DNA from: Lethocerus indicus
Taxonomy: Eukaryota > Arthropoda > Insecta > Hemiptera > Belostomatidae
DNA: 64,000 nucleotides
NCBI GenBank assembly: GCA_019843655.1
Contig: JACDQD010000006.1
Span: 10,284,034-10,348,033, forward strand
Direction of reading: 5' to 3'
This document shows, in pieces, positions 14,513-28,615 of the stretch. The notes beneath the pieces are model-generated. The model was not told the DNA's origin and ran no database searches. It saw only the letters and a list, made by a program, of their open reading frames with translations. Position 1 is the first letter of the stretch, and every line of letters begins with the position of its first letter. The position numbers and the translations under genes were made by a program.

Positions 14513-15350
14513 TTTCTCCCGCTCTCTGTTCCGCGGGGTCGTGATTGAGGCGCGTCCACTTTTCATTATCCAGGCCCGGAGGTCGTGTCCCGGTATGAAC
14601 GCCAGGAAATAATTGTGGGCCACTAGTGGCCGGCACCGGCACGTCCACCGGCCGCCGGTAAACCACCGCGCCTCCCTCTGTTTAAAAACGAGCCCCTCAC
14701 AATTACTTTAGCGGCCGCCCGTACGGATGTCGACCCGGGCCCGATCACGACCCGGAGCTCCATCACCGGCGTCCGAACCGCTCGGCAATTTTAATAATAT
14801 CTTTGACGACGATGTCCGGAAGGCAATTGTGCCCGCCAGCCGTGGGCCGCCAGAAAATAATAGAGTCGCCGCCGCCCCGTCATGACCGCCGTCACCAATT
14901 ACTTACTGATGGACGCCTTTTGTTTCGGAGGCGGCGGAATGAAAATTTTTTTCCCAATTATACGGATACACGAATGACGTAGCGCTGTCAACGTATCGAC
15001 GGAAGTGAGGTTGCGGGTAAAGAAACGCGAACTGGAATGCTTAAAGAAACAATTACCGAGCGTATTTTTTGAAAAATATTGCGAACCCCTATTGCAAAGT
15101 TACGCTGAAAATAATGACGAATTCTTTGTTTCACCTTCGCTGATAACGTCGCATTGACGATAATTCGTGACAGAAATCAGCTATATTGTTTGCGAAGCCT
15201 CGACCTTCGGCCGGGATTAAAGCCGCCCCACAGTCTGCGAAACGGCCAATTACGATGATATCATTGGTCAAACGTTTTTCTCGAGAACACCGCCCAGTCG
15301 CGGGGCCAATTGCGCCGCGCTCGCCGCCCATCGAATCCGTCACCCGCGTC

Positions 15351-15417
15351 AACAATCCCCGCTTATTAAAAGCCTCTTATTCAGTGTCGAAATTAATGAA
15401 TGGAACGACGCCGGCCG
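15351..15417. repeat. Diverged duplicated element, copy 1
   Basis: This segment aligns by eye with copy 2 at 15749-15818. Both contain CAATC-CCG, then TTATTAA, a GCC-type spacer, the perfect 12-mer TATTCAGTGTCG, then AATT and ATGAATG, and both end in CGGCCGG-like bases. The order and spacing of several blocks are shared over about 65 bp, so a local duplication followed by divergence, or a pair of related regulatory modules, is more likely than chance. Confidence 0.65.
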
Positions 15418-15748
15418 GCCTCCGACGCCCGGACGAAGGAAGATATCCTAACGCAGTCCGCTGTAGCCGGTTTAATTTATGCCGGTTGACTTTATGTAAA
15501 TTTAATAACGGTATACGACGGAAATGGTCTCGATAACGCTGATGGATTCCTTAATTCGGGGCGTGATATTAATTCGACAATATTTCATCTTTTTTACGCT
15601 GTTGCCCATCAACCGGTACGACCTTATGTTAATAGAAAATATAATAATTTTTTAAATATATAAGCGCGTTCCAAGTTAAACGTGTTTATTAATATATTTA
15701 CGCAAATCGAAACCGATTTTATTCAACTGCGGGGGCAATCGTCACATA

Positions 15749-15818
15749 AACAATCGCCGGGTCCGTTATTAAGAAGGCCGTTTATTCAGTGTCGGAATTC
15801 ATGAATGAACGGCCGGGA
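15749..15818. repeat. Diverged duplicated element, copy 2
   Basis: Second copy of the element at 15351-15417, in the same orientation and about 400 bp downstream. The 12-mer TATTCAGTGTCG is identical; the following bases read GAATTCATGAATGAACG against AAATTAATGAATGGAACG in copy 1. Confidence 0.65.
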
Positions 15819-17565
15819 GGGAATGACAATGAGCGGTGGGGTCCTGTGGGAAACTATCTCAGATGTGGGCATTGTGTGAGGGGCGGCGGCGGCGGCCACT
15901 TTGCTATCTGGGATCCGCCCCTGTTAACATTCTGTACGCTGATTCCGATCGCCTGGAGAAAACAAATGAGAGAGGCCGACAGCCGGGGCCCGTCGGCCTG
16001 ACCCGGCGAGACCGCCGGTCGCTAGTTAATTGTCCCCGAAAACTGGGCCGTCGCTTCCTTCCCGGGAGGAATGAACGACAGACATCGCATGAGTTTTAGA
16101 GATTGAGACTGAAAGAGTGAACGGTTTCCAGACAGATAAAGCTGGCGTGAGCCGACCTGGGATATTTTCCCGCGGGGTCGTCCGAACCGTTGAACGGGCA
16201 TTCATTGGCGCCATTCACATTTCAACACTGTATAAAAGCTTCATTGATGTAACGGACAAAAATATGAGACGAGATTCGTTCGAAAAGACATTTTTGTTTA
16301 ACGTATTTAAGGACATAAATCCTCCCCATAATTACTACCGCATTTAAACAACTAGAGTGAACTCTAAAATTATAGATTGTGAGGGTTTAAAAGTGATCGG
16401 ATATTCCGAGGTGTAGGACCTTCTTCAGAATTAATCTCAGCTGGTCATTGCTTGCCTACGTCCCTACGACCTTTATTAATGCCGATAGATTTAAAACTGC
16501 TCAGAGCGCGGAATAACACTTGTAGATTGGAGATTCCGTAACTCGAGCCCGCTGTAAAAAAAAAAAGAATACTCATAATTCATTAAATGTTTTGAGCGGA
16601 CATTCCACACACGCTTCCCCAAGTTACAAAAAACAAATTCCGATTCCCGAGCCGGATACGCTCTCGGCCGAATCATTTCCGGTCGATCTCTTCCTCTTGG
16701 CCCCGACACGAATCTATGCAAATCGCGCTCGCGTGTCGCCTTTCCGCCAGCGACTGCTTTATAGTTGGGGCAGGAGGGAGGCCTGCGCCGGAGTCGACCT
16801 CCTGTCCGTGCAGCTCGGAGACGGCTCTCGCTCTCCGGTGATAAACATCTGTTCCTCTCAAATATTCCTACGACCGTCCTAACGGTCGCCGTCGGGCAAA
16901 AAATATCTTCGGAGCATTCGAACCCGGTGCGGGACCGAAAGATATTTACGACGGTTTCAGGGCGAGTCTATCGACAAATATCCGTATTGTTTTCAATAGA
17001 TCCTACCAGTAAATCTGTCGCTCTTCTTCATCGCATATAGTAGACTATTCAAAATCTGTAGATCCTGTTTTATCCCGTAATGTTACGATCAAGGTTTAAC
17101 GATTGGAACCTGTTAGTGGTTTTCAAACGACTAGTTTAACACAAACTCGCGCGATCCAATAAGGAAATTTACCTCTTAACTGGGTACTGAAATCTGCCCG
17201 CGATCTACAGTATACCCGGAATTCGAACGATTTCCCAGGGCCGCCGGAAAGGATTTTACGAAGCCGACCGCCGTTGTAAACCGGCGCGCCGCCTTTCTTC
17301 CCATCCCTTATTGAGTCTTCGACCAGTGAGAGAGACAGAGAGAGAGAGTGAGAGTGAGAGAGTTAGATCAGGGGAGAAGAGGATCGTGTAGTTCAGTCGT
17401 GCGAAACTTGTTCAATCGCCCGATTAATTATATGCGTCAGTTTATTTTCGAGCTTTATTTACGAACCTCCGAGGGATCTCCATCGGCGGATTAAAATATC
17501 TTCGGCCCGCGATTTACGCTCGGCTTCAAACTCTCTGGGGTCTTAAAATTCATTACTATTCAAAT

Positions 17566-17566
<1 letters not shown>
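15819..17566. other. Non-coding stretch
   Basis: Several overlapping open frames occur at 15789-16347 and 16491-17040 because the DNA is GC-rich and stop-poor, but they run on both strands and none shows a recognisable domain. A GA-rich run lies at about 17326-17363. Confidence 0.5.
17326..17363. repeat. Imperfect (GA)n microsatellite
   Basis: A purine run of GA units with occasional T and C interruptions. Confidence 0.85.

Positions 17567-17620
<54 letters not shown>
17567..17620. repeat. (AT)n microsatellite
   Basis: An AT dinucleotide tract with two G interruptions near its start. It directly precedes a cag acceptor-like site at 17626-17628. Confidence 0.95.
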
Positions 17621-17625
<5 letters not shown>

Positions 17626-17693
17626 CAGGAGGAGGATTTATCGCCGGAGAGGATCTCGAACGCACTTATGTTATTTATTACAGAAAGGGACTC

Positions 17694-20600
17694 GTAAAAA
17701 GTGGGAGCGGGACCGGTCCCGGTTTGCCGGGAGCGCGCGCCTCATCCCCGACGACGACGCGGCAATCGACAATTTGTTTTACAAATATGCCCCATTTCGA
17801 GAGCAAAAATATGGTGGCGGTCGCGCGCCTCCAATTGCCCCCTCCAGTCCCTGTTTCTTCTGCCGACCGTTTATTGCCGCGGTCCCCCTTATACTTTTAT
17901 GTCCGGCGCACTGTTAAAGCTTTAATCGACAGTCGTTACCCCGCCGTACTCGTACCGATGCCGCCGGTTAATTTTTAATTAGTTTCAATCGGCCACGATA
18001 ATTATTCCGCGATTTTTTCGATCGGATCCTCGCTATCGCGGCCGAGTGATCGCCTGTAAAGATTTAACTGCCCCGGGTTCGTTCCCCGCCGGCTAAATAT
18101 AGCCGCAGGCCGAGCAGAGATGCGCGTCGGCCGATCGCGTCCGAATAAGAATTAACGAGTACGTTAATATTAAAGATCGAAGGGAGGGGGTTTTCCCCTC
18201 TCTTTATATATATATGACTAAATAAGAAACGGGCACTTAAGTCAGGCACGCTAGGTATCTCCGCTCTCGCTCTATCTCTCCCCCTCTCACTCCCTCTCTC
18301 TCACTCCTTTCCGACTTTATAGGCGCGGTATTTCTTTGAATAAATTGAAATTCTTGCGTGCGGCCTCGCTTTTAGCCGGCCCGCGGAAAAAAACACCTCA
18401 GCGAAGGGGAAGGGGAGGAGGGTCTGAGGGAGAAAATTGAAACTACGCGAAACCATTCTTCCCTCCCCCTCAACCACCCCCACCCCCACCCCCGGGCTGA
18501 AATTTCGAGGCCCTCTCTCGGTCCTCATCCTCCTCCTTTCTCTGTTCTTTACTTTCTTTTGAAGCCGGTTAGCGGAAAAATAAGCGGCTTTTTGGCTAAC
18601 GAAGCGTGTTATTGGCCGGTCACTCCCACGACGAGGGAGGCCTCTCACGACTCCTCCTTTCCCCTTTATCGTCGGTTTACTTGAACTCGAAAACTTCACC
18701 CGCATGCTTGTAAAACACGAGCGACCATCCAGTAATGGGCCCCGGAGCGATCCAAGTTTAATTTATACCAGTTTAAAGGTACATTATTATTTAACGCTCC
18801 ATTTTATGAAATTTGTTTCGTTATCCCTTATAAGTAAACGATTCCATTTTATGCGGTACGTTAAAAAATTATATACGGTGTATAAATAATTTCCAGGATC
18901 AGAGTGAAATCCGACCAAGTTATAAATATTAACAATCCCTTCTCCCGGCACTCTTTATCGAGTGTACCATTCTTTGAAAAGCTAAAAATACTTTCTGGGG
19001 CAATACCTTCTTTCCAGTAGTATCTACGGTCTCATTTTTCTTGGTCGCGTAATCCGGGCACATTCCGTCCACGCGAGAAATACCATCCTAAATTTATTTG
19101 TCTTTGCGAGCCCCATACACAAACACACAATGCGCAAAATACCCACAATATATCGTCCATTTTAAACGTTAACGGAATAATTATCCTCTCTAGAGATGAG
19201 AAAATCCGATTTATTGTTGAAAAAAGAAATAAACGGATTGTGAGGATTTACAGATGCAAAATCCCAAAAGTATAATTTTTAAAAGACGCGATTAATTTTA
19301 TTAATTTCAGGTCCGATTTACGAGCTCTGGTCCGGGAGCCATATTAATTGGAATTCGCGCTTATAAAGCGAAATTTCCGGTCGCGATCCCATCCCATAAA
19401 TCGTACGGAGTCGGCCGTATAACAATTTTTTTCCCCTTATTTCACTGATCCGTGATGCCCGAATCAAGAGACCTTTTAATAGTCGGGGCCCGGCGGAAAA
19501 AAGCCCGGGCCGGCGACGGGCTCGCCTCCGACTGAATAATCGAAACCTTTCTGATTTATTTAATGTATTAGAAGGTGGGTAAGGTTGGCCCCCGGTAGCC
19601 CGCGGCCGGGCTGGGAGGGCGGTTATGAATAAATATCAGCCCGAAGAGGTCTGAAAAAGGTGTCCGCGTCCCGCGATTTGTATGCGCCGTGTCCCGCGCG
19701 CCACACAAAGCCACCACTTCAAAACAATACTTATCCCACCCCACCCCCTCCTCCTTCCCCTTCACCCCTTACCCCTCGTTTACATCGACCGGCCATCTCT
19801 CAACTCTATCTTATAATCCCCCCCCTTCATTCCTCACCCAGTGCTATTTATTCTCCGCTCTTTGATTCTCCATTAACCGACGTGCAAACTCGCAAAATAA
19901 GTCCAACGAATAAGCTCTCGAAAGAATACCACAAATAATAGTAACAGCCTCATTTTCATTTGATATACTGCGCAGTGCTCTCACACAGACATCTGCTTTA
20001 ATGTAATTCTCTCTATACATTTCATATCATTACCATTATCGACAATTGTCATTATTCGACAGAGTTCATTGATCGAGATGGACTGATTGATTTATGTCAA
20101 CGACCTTATATCTCGATAAACCCAAGATACGAGATATTGTGACCAATCGGAGCTTAAAGAAATATATATTTCTATTAAAACTACTGCTTCTTCTAACGCG
20201 TGATGACTCAACAAGACGGATGGATAAATTTCCTATACTCGCTTCCGTACCACCGACTGTTATTTAAGTTAAATAAGCGAACAGAACATCTCTTTTATTT
20301 ATTTTTCTTTTAATTTGTTGTACAGACGTGCGAAGTTGTCTATTAGGACCTCGTTTTCCGAGTTTTACCGTCCACAACTCGCGAACGGCTACCAACTGTA
20401 GCAATTCGTTCCGCTTTTCGGGCTCCTCTCATTAAGACGGACTTTACCGTTTTGCGACACCGAACCGGCTTCAGAGTGATTTTAGCCGATTAATTTAACT
20501 ATCTAGTTACACGACTTGGCAATTTTTAGGACTGATGGTCACATTTCTTTATATAGACGTATAATTTATTTAATTTATACAATTTGATGACATTCTAATA

Positions 20601-23600
20601 TACTTTATATGTATCGTTACCATAAGATTGTATAAAAATAGGGGTTTAGTTGTACTTATTCAGTTTACAAAAGTCCGTCTTGTAGTAGTAATAAAACTTG
20701 TCATTCTCCCTTTAGCATAGGATGCGATTCTATAATTTTCGCAAATCAATGACAAAACCTGAAGAAACTTTCAAATTGAAATTTTGCCGGCCGGATGAAC
20801 GCGAGACGCTAATGGGCGGGCTGTCGACAGAAATTGAGTCTTGCGAATCGCGGGACTGGAATAATTTGCACGAAAATTTTTAAGATTTGTTCTTGTTTTC
20901 AATAAGAACTGATAACGATCTGTCGTGAGCGTTTTTAATTTTACTTCCCCGCAACGTTCGTTGGGATATCGGATTTCGACCGGCGGAGGCGCCAGGGGCT
21001 GTCGGCTCTATGTAACGGGTCTGGGGCTACCAGTCATACTTCGGCAAATTTATACCTTAAGCAAACATTTTCACAGCGCTACATGTCTACATATTGTAAA
21101 ACTTTAAATACAGAATACGGCACGTAAGGGGAGGACGTAAACTCCAGCTTGCTCATAACAACGATACAACTCTAAGCGAAAGTAGAAATTCAAAACAATA
21201 CAACCTTTCAGCATTATTATTCGAGATAATCTATTCTACGAATGTTTTAATTTTTCGTGGATTTAAATTCTGGATAAAACGAAACGAAATATCTACGTGG
21301 ATAATACTTTAGTTTGTTGTCCGCGCACTGTCGATGTTGTGGGTCGTTCTGTGGCCGGTGCAAGAACGTGATGGTTAATGCCGGCCTCTGTTCAGTGTTT
21401 TCATGAAAATTGCTGCCCACCCGCGGCCCCACTTTCTTTTTTATCCTGTCAATAATTAATGGTTTCTCCGACACCTATCGACGTTTCGGGCGTTTAAAAC
21501 GATTCGCTTCAACCGCGTAATCGGCCAGACACGAAAAATTGTTTAATAACGTCCTGTCGGCTGGTTAGCCTCTTTATTTCATTTTTTTATTTTTTAATAT
21601 CACGAGTCGACTAACCGGCGATAATCTTTAATGATAATAGAACTCGTATATATCGCTTGTTTTGTCCAACTTATTGTCTCTCTCGGGTTACCGCCTTATC
21701 ATTTAATGTGAAAGCCTACCCTTTCACGGCTTATAAATTTACAGTCACATTCGCAAACAAATTTTAGTTTAATTAATAAAACTAATGTTCGAGCCCGGCG
21801 GAGAGATTGAAATACTCCATTGTCGGGTTTCGGACTTGTTGGTTTTGAGGGCGTGAAATATATAACAGGAGCGTCAATTTTGTTCGCCCGCCAATTCAGT
21901 TATTCCCTTATCGACCGGATCTGTTTTCGACCGGGCTTTCGTTCTCGAATGTTTGTTCTCATTCGAGAAAACCGTGACGTTCGGGACAATACACAAGGTT
22001 ATAAAACTCGTTATAAGATAATTGCCGATTTCTCTGGTAAATCTTCTTGCGGCCGCAGTTCCCATAATCACCGAAACTCTACGCTCTCTCTACGCTAATT
22101 CTGACTGTTATCGCTCACTACTAAAGAATTTTAAATATGAAAACACGTAAGATGCTGCGTATTGAGAAATGTCGAGGAATGCGGTGAACGATTCCTCGTT
22201 AAAAGGAACGCGATAAAAATTTAAAAAAATATCGATAAAAACCGATAATTGTTTTAATAACTTTTCGATTAATTGGAGATTTTTTAGAGATATTTATTTT
22301 ATTACTTTTTTTCTACTAATTATAAATTGGTAGTTGATTGTAAATCATTTAACAAAAAATATCGCGTACACGATTGGTTAACATTTGAGAAAATGTATGT
22401 CATTCGTACTCTTAGTAACCGCATATATATTGCCATGTACAACACAGCGTATGCGTATGCGTTTCTGGGAAACCAGTCATTATTACCAACTGCCCAAACA
22501 TCTGTTCTTTTATTAATCGGCTTATCTCCGTGTTGACAGGTAGGACCCCCCAATCAGACGGGAAACATACATCCCCGCTCGTCCTTGTTTCTTTCCTTTT
22601 TTAAAATTATATTTCAGTAATCATCGATCATCGAATCACAAATAATCGAACTTCTGATTTGGGACAAGTTTTGAAATTTGAAGATTTGAAATCTCCACTC
22701 GTCTTAAGGTACAAAAACGGAACCCACCAGTACCAGTAAAAGGCGTTAAATTGAAAATATTTAATTAATTATGTCACGTAATTAACTCCTCTTAATTACC
22801 TCCTTATTTTAAAGTACACATTATTTCCTCAATTACTCTTAATCGGAGACCGTCTTGTCTGACCGTTTTTTGTCAAGATTGGGTAACGAGTTTCCCCTTA
22901 ATAAAATAGAATTACGTTGTCTTTATGATCACCTGAGCTGTATTTAAATTGTAGAATGCAATTGCAATTGATTACTATTCAGAGAACGCTTACATAGCGT
23001 TTGTACAAATATTGGGTATCGCGGATAACACAGACGCATTGTACCATAAAGCCCTACATCCCAGCTGTAAATGTATCACAAAATATATAAAAAAGGCGTA
23101 AATTGCTTAGAATTTTTCGTTAGAACATATTATTGTTGAAAATGTAGAAATGGGAAGTTCGTCCTGTTTAAACAGATGATTGATTCCAATTAGGTACTCA
23201 TGCATACAACCCGATAAGGGAATAGGAAATTCAGATTAGTCTTTTTTCTTTATTTTTTTAAAGCGAAAACCTTTCTTCCGTCCGGTCGGGATTTTTGTTT
23301 CTGAAAAGGAGTGGGACGGGGGAAAAGGGAGTGGTGGGAGGATTCAATTCGTCAGCAGTGGAGTGAAACCGGTTCGATAGCGCCAGCTTACCCCACCCCA
23401 CCCACCCCCCCAACCCCGGAATAAATCCCACTCGGACTGCACACCCGACCAACCCCCTCGCAGATCATTATCATATTAATGAAATTCTGGGATTGTGTGC
23501 GTGTGTGCCAGCAAGGGGGGGGGGTAGGCTCTTGACCCCGCGTTCTGGACCGCACGAGGGGAGGACGCTGGGACCATCCCTTTCGGCCATCAGAAATTGG

Positions 23601-26474
23601 AGATTCGGTGGAGGCAATAGAATAGAAAAAGGTAGCCGGCAGAGGAACGGGGGATGGGGGGAGGACCGGGAATTAATCTGAACGGTGGCCCAGAGAGAGA
23701 GAGAGAGAGAGAGCCGGGACATCAAAGCACCTGCCTCCATTCCCCACCGCCCCCTCAACCACCCCCGAGAACCTTTTATCGCGGAAATATTTGTTTGCCC
23801 TCCTTTCTTCCCTTCTCTCCCGCTTTTCCTTCACTTTTATCGATTCCTCCCTTCTTCCCCGCCTCCGCTTTATACGCCGTTCCCGTCTCTAAAACGTTTA
23901 TTTGATTATCGGGGTCCGCCGCCACCACCCCCGTCGAGAAAAGAGGGAAAAAGGTAAGGGGGTACCTGATCGGGAAGCGGAACTTCAACCTCCCCCTCCT
24001 CCGATACAACGATAAATTCACGGAGCCCCCCTCCCTTTCGACTTTCCCCTTCTTCCCCCCGCCCCCTTATGCTTTACTCGAAGTGATGTTTCTCTTTTGG
24101 GCTCCCTCTAAACGTCGCCAACGAACCGAGTCTTTCCCCCCGATACATTCATATCGGACATTTCACCCCAAATGTTTGGAGTTTATCCCGATATTCTTAG
24201 ACCGATTGCCGAGTTCCGTTTTGCCAGGACGTTTTCGATTGAAAACTTGGCAGCGGTTTCGAGCCCGAATATAATTTATTTTAAATTTACCGCTCAATTT
24301 CGATAACGCATTCGTAAATAATATCATTGTTACTGACGAACGTTCTTATATAATGCTTGCTAAACTTAAGTTCAGAAACTTTACTCCTGGAGTAGCTTCT
24401 TCTTCACTTTCGGTCGTTGCTCCTTCCCCGCGTGTAGATTATAAAATATAGTTGTAATTCTCTTCTGCGCCGCCTAAAACTGTTCCCCGATTATCAGTTA
24501 TGAATTAATAAGCCTTACGGCACTACGATTTACTGCGGTCCCTCTGCCAATAATATTCCATTATTTTAGCGGGAGAAATAAATATCCCGAGGAGTGCGCA
24601 ACGTCCCGCTTATATGGCGAGTATTTGACATTATATATTTTGCTTTGGGACCGTTCCAATGACCGCATTTGTTTCTTTTCCGTGCATACCGCTTCCGATA
24701 TGAATTCTGGGCGGTGACCAAGTCGCCCCAGCCTCGTGTGCTCTGAATAAATATAAGCCGAGTGATAGATAAAATAGCGTTATCTTCCGAGGCGTTAGTG
24801 AATTTTGCATAGGGTTCAATTGGCAGAAGTTTTTTTTTCTTTATCGGGCGCCATGTTTTGTTCCGATGGCCGAACAACGTGTCCGGGCTGGACGCGCCCC
24901 ATCGCTCCCGTATAAGGTGTGCAACTTGGTATACATAACTTATACATGTGGGCCTCCCACCTCCACACACACCCCGCGTATATTACACCAGACACCTTGA
25001 CTCCTCTCCGTGCCCGATACATTCGTTATTCATTCGAAACGTGAACTTATTTTTAATTGCGGGTGCCCCGTGCCCCCGCATAGCAAAGGGATCCCCTCTC
25101 CGTCTAATATCCTCTCTGTTTTTGTCCTACCAGAGCATAACTCTCCTAGCTGTTCGCTCGACACCGAGCATTAATTAGACCGCGAAACGCCCGGTGCTAG
25201 TTTTCGCCTTTGGTTCATTTAAATTTTGTATGATTTTTTCAAATCGTACAACACGTGTGCACTCGATGTTTTGTTAATGTATCTTCAACATTAAGTGCTT
25301 TTTATCAGAATCAGTTATCCTATTGTTAGTCGAATTATCTTCGCGGCATATTATGATTAATTAGTGGAGGAAAATTTATATATACTTTTATTTATATATA
25401 TATTATAATATAGATTAAACAACGAATATATTAAAATACAATTGTAGACATGCATACTTCAAATATTGTCCGTGTATGCTCAATAACTCAATCTTTGTTG
25501 GTTCAGTTTTTTAACTTGAATTGTCCCTTCTTGCGCCTCCTTAATACGCGAAGAAATAATATTTATCTTGTCCTCAAATAAATATCGAAATTGTTTGGGA
25601 ACTATTTGTAGTCGAATAATTAAGATATGGCAAAAAAATATTTTTCTCGTCGAAAGTGTCAGAACGGGGCGTAAGTCAAACGATTTACACATATGGGATG
25701 TTGGTATAGCCGATGGCTACCTGCTAGCTCCTGTCCAGAAGAATCCCTGTCGGCTTCCGACAATTGTCCCTTTCGTGCAAAAAGGGCCCTTCTGGTTTTA
25801 TAAGTAAGACTTTTCTGCGGGGGTAGGAAGCCGCCCCCTATTGTACCAGTGCCGCTCTTAACGGTACCCTGCCGGCCTACCGGTTGCAGTCCTCACTCAT
25901 CCCTCGGACCGGCCATAAAGTCCTCTAAAAGGATTCGTAAAAAAAAATTTAAAAAAATGCCGATAACTGTAAAATGAAGGAAAAAAACGTATACCGTAAA
26001 CGCTAGCGGAAATAGCCCTGTGCGAATACTTCGAATTCCTGGGACTTATATTTTCTGCAATGCTTCAAACGTACCGACACTTTATGAAATGTCAATTCAC
26101 GAAAGGCAACGTGGCACCGGGAAATTTTATGACGTCCCTCAATGAAATTATTGACAGATGGATTGTCCTTCATATTTTAAATGAAGAAGACAATCATATT
26201 ACACTATGTTTACTTTATAATTGTTATTGATAAAGAAATAACGAAAGAAGTTAATAATAATTATTAATATTAAAATTATGTTTGGATCGGGATCATTTCA
26301 CACTTCCTTGTATAATATATGATAGGTGCTTCTTTGCCATTAAAAATAAAATTTCTATTAATCCAAAATAACGGTCGATACTATTATTTATAGCGAGGCT
26401 ATAATTAAAAAATGAACAGGACTCTAGAAAAAATCGTGTACTTTGAAGAATAGAGCTTTCTCGCTTACGCGTTA
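17694..26474. other. Non-coding stretch with no supported gene
   Basis: No exon with paired splice sites and a plausible peptide was found. Pyrimidine- and purine-rich stretches lie at about 18260-18310, 18400-18560, 19735-19830 and 23740-24070. A good acceptor (aatttcag) at about 19310 is followed by open sequence but lacks a donor. AT-rich DNA predominates elsewhere. Confidence 0.55.
23692..23714. repeat. (GA)n microsatellite
   Basis: A pure AG/GA dinucleotide run. Confidence 0.95.
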
Positions 26475-26774
26475 TTGGAATCTGATCCTCAACGGTTTTT
26501 TGGCGGCCTTCGGCGCCTCAAAGGTCCTGTGACGGCTTTGTCGGTAGAAATTGACGGAGAAAAATATGATCGTTCCTCCATTGTTCTACGGTCCCTCCGC
26601 CGTTTTGTCGGCGTCCGTTCCCCCTCCCCGGCATCCTCCCTCACAATAATTAATAACCGGTGGTCCTCATCTTGTAATGTATTGTATTTGGGGCTCCGTT
26701 ATGCGGGCTGAAAGATGGAGGAGGCCACCCCTTTAGCCCCCTCTAGCCACCACCCCCCCGGTTTCCGCCCCCGG

Positions 26775-26782
26775 TGACGTCA
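26775..26782. promoter_or_regulatory. CRE palindrome TGACGTCA in C-rich surroundings
   Basis: A perfect cAMP-response-element palindrome lies directly after a CCGCCCCCGG GC-box-like run and before TGTTTGCT and GTAAACA forkhead-like cores. The combination resembles a promoter or enhancer. No first exon can be paired with it, so its activity is an inference from motif content. Confidence 0.3.
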
Positions 26783-28615
26783 CGCTGTTTGCTCTCCCGT
26801 GTAAACACTTCGTTACTCTCCCGGTAAGCCCCCACCACCCTTCCAGTCTACCGTAATCTTCAGCAACCGCCCCATCCCTCTCCTCGCCCTTGCCCATTCC
26901 ACTACCCCTAGTTTTCCCTTCCCCGCTCTTCCCGGCCTCGGTCACCGGTACCGCTGACAAACCGGCAGTCCTGCTCGCACTCGCAGACTAACGATTACGT
27001 GATCCAGTAGGAAAAACGGATGCAGCTAGACATGGAGTATATTACTCGACACAGGCTCAGCCCTTGGCCCCTATACACAGGTAATGACAATACCGCAGTT
27101 TACAATTTACAAATCGTAGTGTTGACTTTCCAGTAGTAAAGTTTAATATGGACCAACTATCAATATTTGATAATAAACTTGCATGCTGTAATATCTGGCC
27201 CTCATTGGCACTCATTTTCATAATCGTTCAATACAAGCATAACGCTTTTTATATTACGTCAACGGGTGTGATACAAGTTGTATCTATTCAGTGTGAACAC
27301 TCCCTCCTGCCTTTGACAAGTGGAATGGCCTTGCGCTCCATTATCTAAGCTTTTATCTACTAGGCATTTCTCCTGTACTAACGTCGCATTTTTTTATTGG
27401 CCCGAAGGAAATATTAATTTCCGGCTAATTGCCGGCGATAAATATTCAATTGCAAAGTCGACCGACCTTCGACGGCTTAGTGAATTCCGCCAGCGGAGTT
27501 GAATTCTCGGCTGGAACCCTTTCCTGAGTATAGTTTACAAGAAGTTTCCACGATATTCTTCACTCGGAACGTATTTAATGTCCCAATCTAAATTCTAACC
27601 GAGCCGCCTTGCCGGCATTAATAATTCAAATTGACGCCGGTAAATCCTAGTAAAAATTAAAATCGAGTCGCCGCTAACATTAGTAAAGCGTGTCGTTCCT
27701 AGATGTAGGGAAGGGAAAGAAGAATAATTATAATTTTAATTAACGCTATTTACATAATCATTAAAACTCGTACCGTTGGGAATGTAAAAATTGAATATTT
27801 ATTCGGCCTCGGGTCGTAGTAGATTATTGAAATTCCACTGTTGGACGGAATAAACAACTGATATTTAATTATAAGTGTAAACGTAATTATGCGTATTATG
27901 CAGGAATAATGTTAATGGTGCATGTGTTGAGTATTCTTCGGTCTTTCTCGGTTTGTACTTTCTCATTAGTACGTTTGTAAAATTTAAATAAGCCGTTAAT
28001 AAAATAAACAAACGCGAAATACCGTCAGCCATAATGTATCATCGCGGAGCTCCAAACGTACTCATTAAATGTTTTAATTAATTTAATTTTAAGCCGTCAT
28101 CCTGCTTTATCTTCGCTTCGGTACTCCGGTAGTATTGATATATAATAAGACACATAAATGAAACATATTCATCAGCAATATCACTGAGCTGTCATTGTCC
28201 AACAGAACAATGGTAGTGTACATATATTCGTGATGTTATTCAAGAAATGCTACTGATTGTCGAGTACAGAAACGCGATTATTGTTCGGAAACTAGAAATA
28301 GAGTTGGCGGAGGATGCAGATTACAGAACTTTTGCAGAACTTACACTTAAACTGTAGACTCGAACTGTCGGATAAGTGACACTGTACCCATATCATAATT
28401 ACTTATAAATATATAATTTATTATTTTATTTTATAATTTAGGCAATTAAAAAAATTGTTTCAGTAATGAAACCAAGGTATGGGCGGGAAATATTTGTTGG
28501 AAACAATGTTGGGGCCGGTGGCCGGGCTACGGGTAGTTGATAGGGGTTTGCAAGATGGCGCCTGTCGGGTCCGGGCGGAGCTTGTGCCGCTTTTTGCAGT
28601 AGGCCGCTAATCAAA

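Larger units (their letters stand above)
3107..15350. other. Non-coding stretch with no supported gene
   Basis: The short open frames here, on both strands, show no recognisable domain. A strong acceptor at 6320 opens a frame to a weak donor at 6508, but its phases are mismatched (2 in, 0 out) and the peptide is unfamiliar. Another acceptor-like site lies near 8680. On the minus strand a donor-like site reading CCAAG|gtaagt lies at about 14165-14170 without a paired acceptor. CpG-rich DNA occupies about 14560-14900. Nothing else specific is visible apart from the hairpin and repeats listed separately. Confidence 0.55.

Noticed and set aside
16915..16935. Second B-box-like GGTTCGAAT on the minus strand
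   Set aside because: No T-stem or cloverleaf partner sequences.
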